Part shown: in pieces, positions 34,220 through 36,938 of the stretch
Layout of the letters: every line of letters begins with the position of its first letter
Numbering within the stretch: position 1 is the stretch's first letter
Source: an uncultured Sphingomonas sp.
Lineage (GTDB): Bacteria > Pseudomonadota > Alphaproteobacteria > Sphingomonadales > Sphingomonadaceae
NCBI RefSeq assembly: GCF_937859915.1
Contig: NZ_CALMAW010000005.1
Coordinates: 1-36,938, forward strand
Direction: 5' to 3'
Length of the DNA: 36,938 nucleotides
The notes under the pieces: generated by a model
Database searches by the model: none
Told to the model about the DNA's origin: nothing
What the model saw: the letters and a program-made list of their open reading frames with translations, nothing else
Position numbers and translations under genes: made by a program

Positions 34220-34810
34220 TTCAGAGCCGATTCAAAGTTCTCACGTCCGCGCAGGTTCCGCAGCGCATGCCGCGACGGTCGAGGACGTGGGCGACGCTTC
34301 GTTCGACCATCTCGCAACGTTTGCGCTTAGCCCAGCGTCCGACGGCCGATTCCCGGCACGACCCGCTGGCGCACACCGCCTCCTGCGCCGCCTCGTCGCC
34401 ACGCCAATGCAAGACCTATTGGCTGGCTTGGATTGTGATATGCAAGTCTTTCACGCGTCGCCAATCAAAACTCCTGAGGAAACCGCGCAAATCGTAGCTT
34501 TTATCGGTCTCAAGGTCGCACGGGCCACGGATCTTTCGATGTCTGCGCTTTGCCGATCCCGGAGAGGTTCTGTGCAGGGGCGTTCAGCGTCGGATCAAGC
34601 GTGTTCGTATCGCCTTGGTCAGCCGGTGAATTGGTGCCGCGTCGATCACGCCGGTGTCGAGATCGACCGCATGCTCGGGCTTGTCGGCCAACCTGGCTGA
34701 TCCATTCTTGATCCGGGCAACCTTGGCATCCAGATCAGTCGCGCTCTCCCAATTGTGTTCGACAGCTTCTTACCTTTGCGCCTGCGATAAAGTCGGACGA
34801 GTCCGTCGGC
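34220..34810 (-). pseudogene. Degenerate DDE transposase (IS remnant)
   Basis: Minus-strand frames give pieces of one transposase in the right order. RLYRRRKGKKLSN (34757-34804) is followed, after a one-base loss, by WESATDLDAKVARIKNG and then KPEHAVDLDTGV. Further on come WRGDEAAQEAV and EMVERSVAHVLDRRGMR (34263-34412), and in another frame LRGRENFES (about 34228-34256). From memory of the family, intact proteins read RRRKGKKxSN..W..TDPDARIAKMKDG and VERSFAHVLDRGGMRRTWLRGREN. At least three frame changes, a stop and an internal deletion show it is dead. I cannot name the IS family securely. Confidence 0.65.
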
Positions 34811-34867
34811 GGTCAGGGTCGTAATGCCGCCAAGTAGCAGCCGATACGGTCGTGGCGCAATTGGCAC

Positions 34868-35209
34868 GATTGCCTGAGGTCGTCGTACCCTGAGGGCAGG
34901 GCGATCTTGCCCGCTGAGGTACCGGTTGCCCTCCAGCCAGTTCTCGTGGGTCTCGAGGAAGAGTCACCGTATCAGGGTAAATAGCCCTCTTCGTAAGGGG
35001 AGATGCGCAGGACGCTGTTTCTTTTGCGTGATCTCCTCGTCGGAGCGCTCGAGCAGGATGAGTGATTCCGCATGTTTGTGATGGCGCCGAAATTATGCGT
35101 GATGAGCTTTTGCGTTTGATCGCACACTGAAGCATCCGGTGGCGAACCCTCGGTCGTCGCGCCGCGGGCGCTTATAATCATCGCTTTGCGGCTACATTAG
35201 GAATGACGC
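34868..35209. other. Gene-free stretch between IS remnant and MaoC gene
   Basis: No recognised gene. A minus-strand frame here reads ETHENWLEGNRYLSG, which looks protein-like but which I cannot assign. It may be a further degraded insertion. Confidence 0.35.
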
Positions 35210-35662
35210 ATGACGGGACGGCATTTTGACGAATGGCAAATGGGCGACCACATCGCACATGAGATACGCCGCACGGTGACTGAGACGGACAATTTGCTCT
35301 TTTCTGTGATGACCCATAACCCCCAACCGCTGCACATAGATCTTGAAGCAGCCAAGGCGTCTGAGTTCGGGCAAATCCTCGTCAACGGGACTTTTACGTT
35401 CGCCCTGATGATCGGGCTGACCGTTTCCGACACGACGATTGGCACGTTGATCGCAAATCTCGGCTACGACAAGCTCGTGATGCCCAAGCCGGTGTTTATC
35501 GGCGATACCATGCGCGCATCGACCGAGGTCATCGAATTGCGAGAATCCCGGTCCCGACCTACCGCCGGTATAGTTACCTTCATGCATGAGCTGACAAATC
35601 AACGCGACGAGGTGGTTTGCCACTGCCTGCGTTCGACACTGCTCAAACGGCGCGAAAGCTAA
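35210..35662 (+). CDS. MaoC-like (hot-dog fold) hydratase/dehydratase
   Basis: A 150-residue single-domain MaoC family protein, expected to hydrate or dehydrate an enoyl-CoA-type thioester. The active-site region THNPQPLHIDLEAA (35-48), then FGQILVNGTFTFALMIGL, and SDTTIGTLIANLGYDKLVMPKPVF resemble the mesaconyl-CoA hydratase-like branch, where TGN-x-QPLH is usual. His42 and Asn37 take the places of the family's His and Asp/Asn. It stands alone, with no CoA-transferase, lyase or dehydrogenase beside it, and has more A/T-rich codons than neighbouring core genes, so it is probably cargo of the acquired segment. The last codons overlap an inverted repeat. Confidence 0.82.
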   Translation: MTGRHFDEWQMGDHIAHEIRRTVTETDNLLFSVMTHNPQPLHIDLEAAKASEFGQILVNGTFTFALMIGLTVSDTTIGTLIANLGYDKLVMPKPVFIGDTMRASTEVIELRESRSRPTAGIVTFMHELTNQRDEVVCHCLRSTLLKRRES

Positions 35663-35747
35663 GCTACAGAAGCGATCGAGCCTTGTGTCGCTTCGATGCC
35701 AACACCGGTGCGTGGCGTAACAAACTGCACTGGACTTAGCTTAGCTT
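35656..35747. repeat. 11-base inverted repeat bracketing a small hairpin upstream of cysD
   Basis: AAGCTAAGCTA (35656-35666) and TAGCTTAGCTT (35737-35747) are perfect inverted copies 70 bases apart; the left copy covers the MaoC stop codon. Inside lies a second pair, GAAGCGA (35669-35675) with TCGCTTC (35688-35694). It could be a mini-element, an attenuating structure or a regulator site for cysDN. Confidence 0.5.
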
Positions 35748-35826
35748 GGGACGTGCAGAGCATGTCTGGCTTGCGCGACAGCGCCCTAACGTCGATGTCC
35801 CGCCGACCCTGACGAACGGAATTGCA

Positions 35827-36741
35827 GTGACCACGAGGCTGACCCATCTCGCGCGGCTCGAAGCCGAAAGCATCCATATTCTGCGCGAGGTCGTGGCCGA
35901 GGCCGAGCGGCCTGGAATGCTCTATTCGGTCGGCAAAGACAGCGCGGTTATGCTGCATCTCGCCCGCAAGGCCTTCTACCCCTCACCGCCGCCTTTCCCG
36001 CTGCTACACGTCGACACGACCTGGAAGTTCAAGGCGATGTACGAGTTGCGCGACAAAGCCGCCAAGGATGCGGGCATGGAGCTGCTGGTGTACCAGAACC
36101 CCGAGGCGATCGAGCGCGGGATCAACCCGTTCGACCATGGCCCGCTTCACACCGACATGTGGAAGACCGAGGGACTCAAGCAGGCGCTCGACCATTATGG
36201 CTTCGACGCGGCCTTCGGCGGCGCGCGCCGCGACGAGGAGAAGAGCCGCGCCAAGGAGCGCATCTTCTCGTTCCGCTCGGGCTCGCACCGCTGGGATCCC
36301 AAGGCTCAGCGCCCCGAGATCTGGAACCTCTACAATGCGCGCAAGTCCAAGGGCGAGAGCATCCGTGTGTTTCCGATCTCGAACTGGACCGAACTCGACA
36401 TCTGGCAATATATCCATCTCGAGAATATCGAGATCGTGCCGCTCTATTTCTCGGCCCCGCGCCCGACCTACGTGCAGGACGGCCAGCTGTTCATGGCCGA
36501 CGACGTCGAGCGGATGGAGAAGGTGCTCGGCAGGCCGCCCGAGATCAAGACGCGCTCGATCCGCTTCCGCACGCTCGGCTGCTTCCCGCTGACCGGCGCG
36601 GTCGAGAGCGAGGCGAAGACGCTGCCCGAGGTGATCCGGGAGATGCTGCTCACCACCACGAGCGAACGGCAGGGCCGCGTGATCGACAAGGACGGCGGCG
36701 ACGCGTCGATGGAGAAGAAGAAGCAGGAGGGGTATTTCTGA
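35827..36741 (+). CDS. cysD: Sulfate adenylyltransferase subunit 2
   Basis: CysD (304 residues; E. coli 302) is the ATP-pyrophosphatase that adenylates sulfate to APS with the GTPase CysN. The PP-loop is [10 protein letters not shown] (34-43). [21 protein letters not shown] and [15 protein letters not shown] are family signatures, as are [15 protein letters not shown] and [14 protein letters not shown] chose GTG at 35827 ([20 protein letters not shown]) because it gives the family length; the in-frame ATG at 35746 overlaps the inverted repeat and adds 27 unconserved-looking residues. The stop shares a base with the cysN start. Confidence 0.95.
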   Translation: MTTRLTHLARLEAESIHILREVVAEAERPGMLYSVGKDSAVMLHLARKAFYPSPPPFPLLHVDTTWKFKAMYELRDKAAKDAGMELLVYQNPEAIERGINPFDHGPLHTDMWKTEGLKQALDHYGFDAAFGGARRDEEKSRAKERIFSFRSGSHRWDPKAQRPEIWNLYNARKSKGESIRVFPISNWTELDIWQYIHLENIEIVPLYFSAPRPTYVQDGQLFMADDVERMEKVLGRPPEIKTRSIRFRTLGCFPLTGAVESEAKTLPEVIREMLLTTTSERQGRVIDKDGGDASMEKKKQEGYF

Positions 36742-36938
36742 TGTCCGAGACCTCCTTACAAGACAACGTCTACCGGACGGAGGCGCTGATCGCCGAGGAC
36801 ATCGATGCCTATCTCGTCCAGCATCAGAATAAGTCGCTGCTGCGCTTCATCACCTGCGGCTCTGTGGACGACGGGAAGTCGACGCTGATCGGCCGGCTGC
36901 TCTACGATTCGAAGATGATCTTCGAGGATCAGCTCGCC
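36741..36938 (+). CDS. cysN: Sulfate adenylyltransferase subunit 1 (CysN or CysN/C), N-terminal part
   Basis: The first 66 residues of the GTPase subunit of ATP sulfurylase; the gene runs past the window. It starts [20 protein letters not shown] and contains the P-loop [18 protein letters not shown], typical of CysN/NodQ. The ATG overlaps the cysD stop by one base (TGATG), so the two are translationally coupled. Whether an APS kinase (CysC) domain is fused at the far end cannot be seen. Confidence 0.93.
   Translation, partial: MSETSLQDNVYRTEALIAEDIDAYLVQHQNKSLLRFITCGSVDDGKSTLIGRLLYDSKMIFEDQLA

Larger units (their letters stand above)
32541..35750. mobile_element. Probable decayed integrative segment
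   Basis: This stretch between tRNA-Val and cysDN is visibly richer in A/T than its surroundings. It carries an integrase gene, a tRNA-Ser 3'-end-like fragment, a broken transposase and an isolated MaoC gene. The left edge is taken at the tRNA-Val terminator and the right edge just before cysD; neither is fixed by a direct repeat. It has too few genes for an active element, so I read it as a remnant or several layered insertions. Confidence 0.55.

Noticed and set aside
34107-34700. A 197-residue plus-strand open frame in the gene-free interval
   Set aside because: It lies opposite the frameshifted transposase fragments on the minus strand and has no recognisable motif.
34770-35135. A 121-residue minus-strand open frame, and the neighbouring phrase ETHENWLEGNRYLSG
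   Set aside because: The composition looks protein-like in places, but I could not match it to a family, so I do not call a gene.
1-36938. CRISPR arrays, toxin-antitoxin pairs, restriction-modification or other defence modules, and biosynthetic clusters
   Set aside because: I looked on both strands; the repeats present are dispersed palindromes, not regularly spaced arrays, and no such protein families were recognised.

Overview
The window is about 37 kb of high-GC chromosome from an alphaproteobacterium, most likely a sphingomonad (Sphingomonas or a close relative). The reasons are the addB-addA-trxA and purF-SDR gene orders, a CpdR-type receiver, a SapC-family protein, a possible CtrA-like site, and intergenic palindromes of the kind common in sphingomonads. 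No sequence search was possible, so the taxonomic call is inference. Most of the window is core chromosome; a short acquired segment lies near the right end.

Layout. 1-4739: end of addB, addA and trxA (double-strand break repair, then a thioredoxin). 4889-6926 (minus): argJ followed by an inositol-monophosphatase-like gene. 7290-10028: secA with a good upstream promoter. 10147-11104 (minus): a YecD-like isochorismatase-fold protein and a PilZ-domain protein. 11175-14698 (minus): a catabolic arginine operon in which a carboxypeptidase-G2-like M20 hydrolase precedes astA and astB. 14854-17364 (minus): an HSL-type esterase, rppH and a DUF481 outer-membrane protein. 17444-19773: a histone-deacetylase-like amidohydrolase and a photolyase. 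19884-22172 (minus): purF and an SDR. 22265-25108: hisI and an exported M3 dipeptidyl carboxypeptidase. 25251-28319 (minus): a diguanylate cyclase, a DEAD-box helicase and a small exported protein. 28408-30726: a D-2-hydroxyglutarate-dehydrogenase-like flavoprotein and SapC. Then come a possible small RNA with a strong terminator, an N-formylglutamate amidohydrolase (minus), cpdR and tRNA-Val(GAC).

The segment from about 32541 to 35750 looks acquired. It is visibly richer in A/T than its surroundings. It holds a tyrosine integrase with a complete catalytic set, a tRNA-Ser 3'-end-like fragment just after the integrase, a transposase reduced to frameshifted fragments, and an isolated MaoC-type hydratase. 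Core sequence resumes with cysD and the start of cysN.

The most notable patterns are: (1) five copies of a roughly 100-bp imperfect palindrome between genes, oriented by an asymmetric centre; (2) two copies of a second element whose ends are shared but whose inner stem differs in sequence while staying perfectly paired; (3) an ast operon that starts with an acyl-glutamate-type M20 hydrolase where AstE would be expected; and (4) a possible unannotated small RNA at 30868-31003. I did not find a convincing wholly new defence or biosynthetic system.
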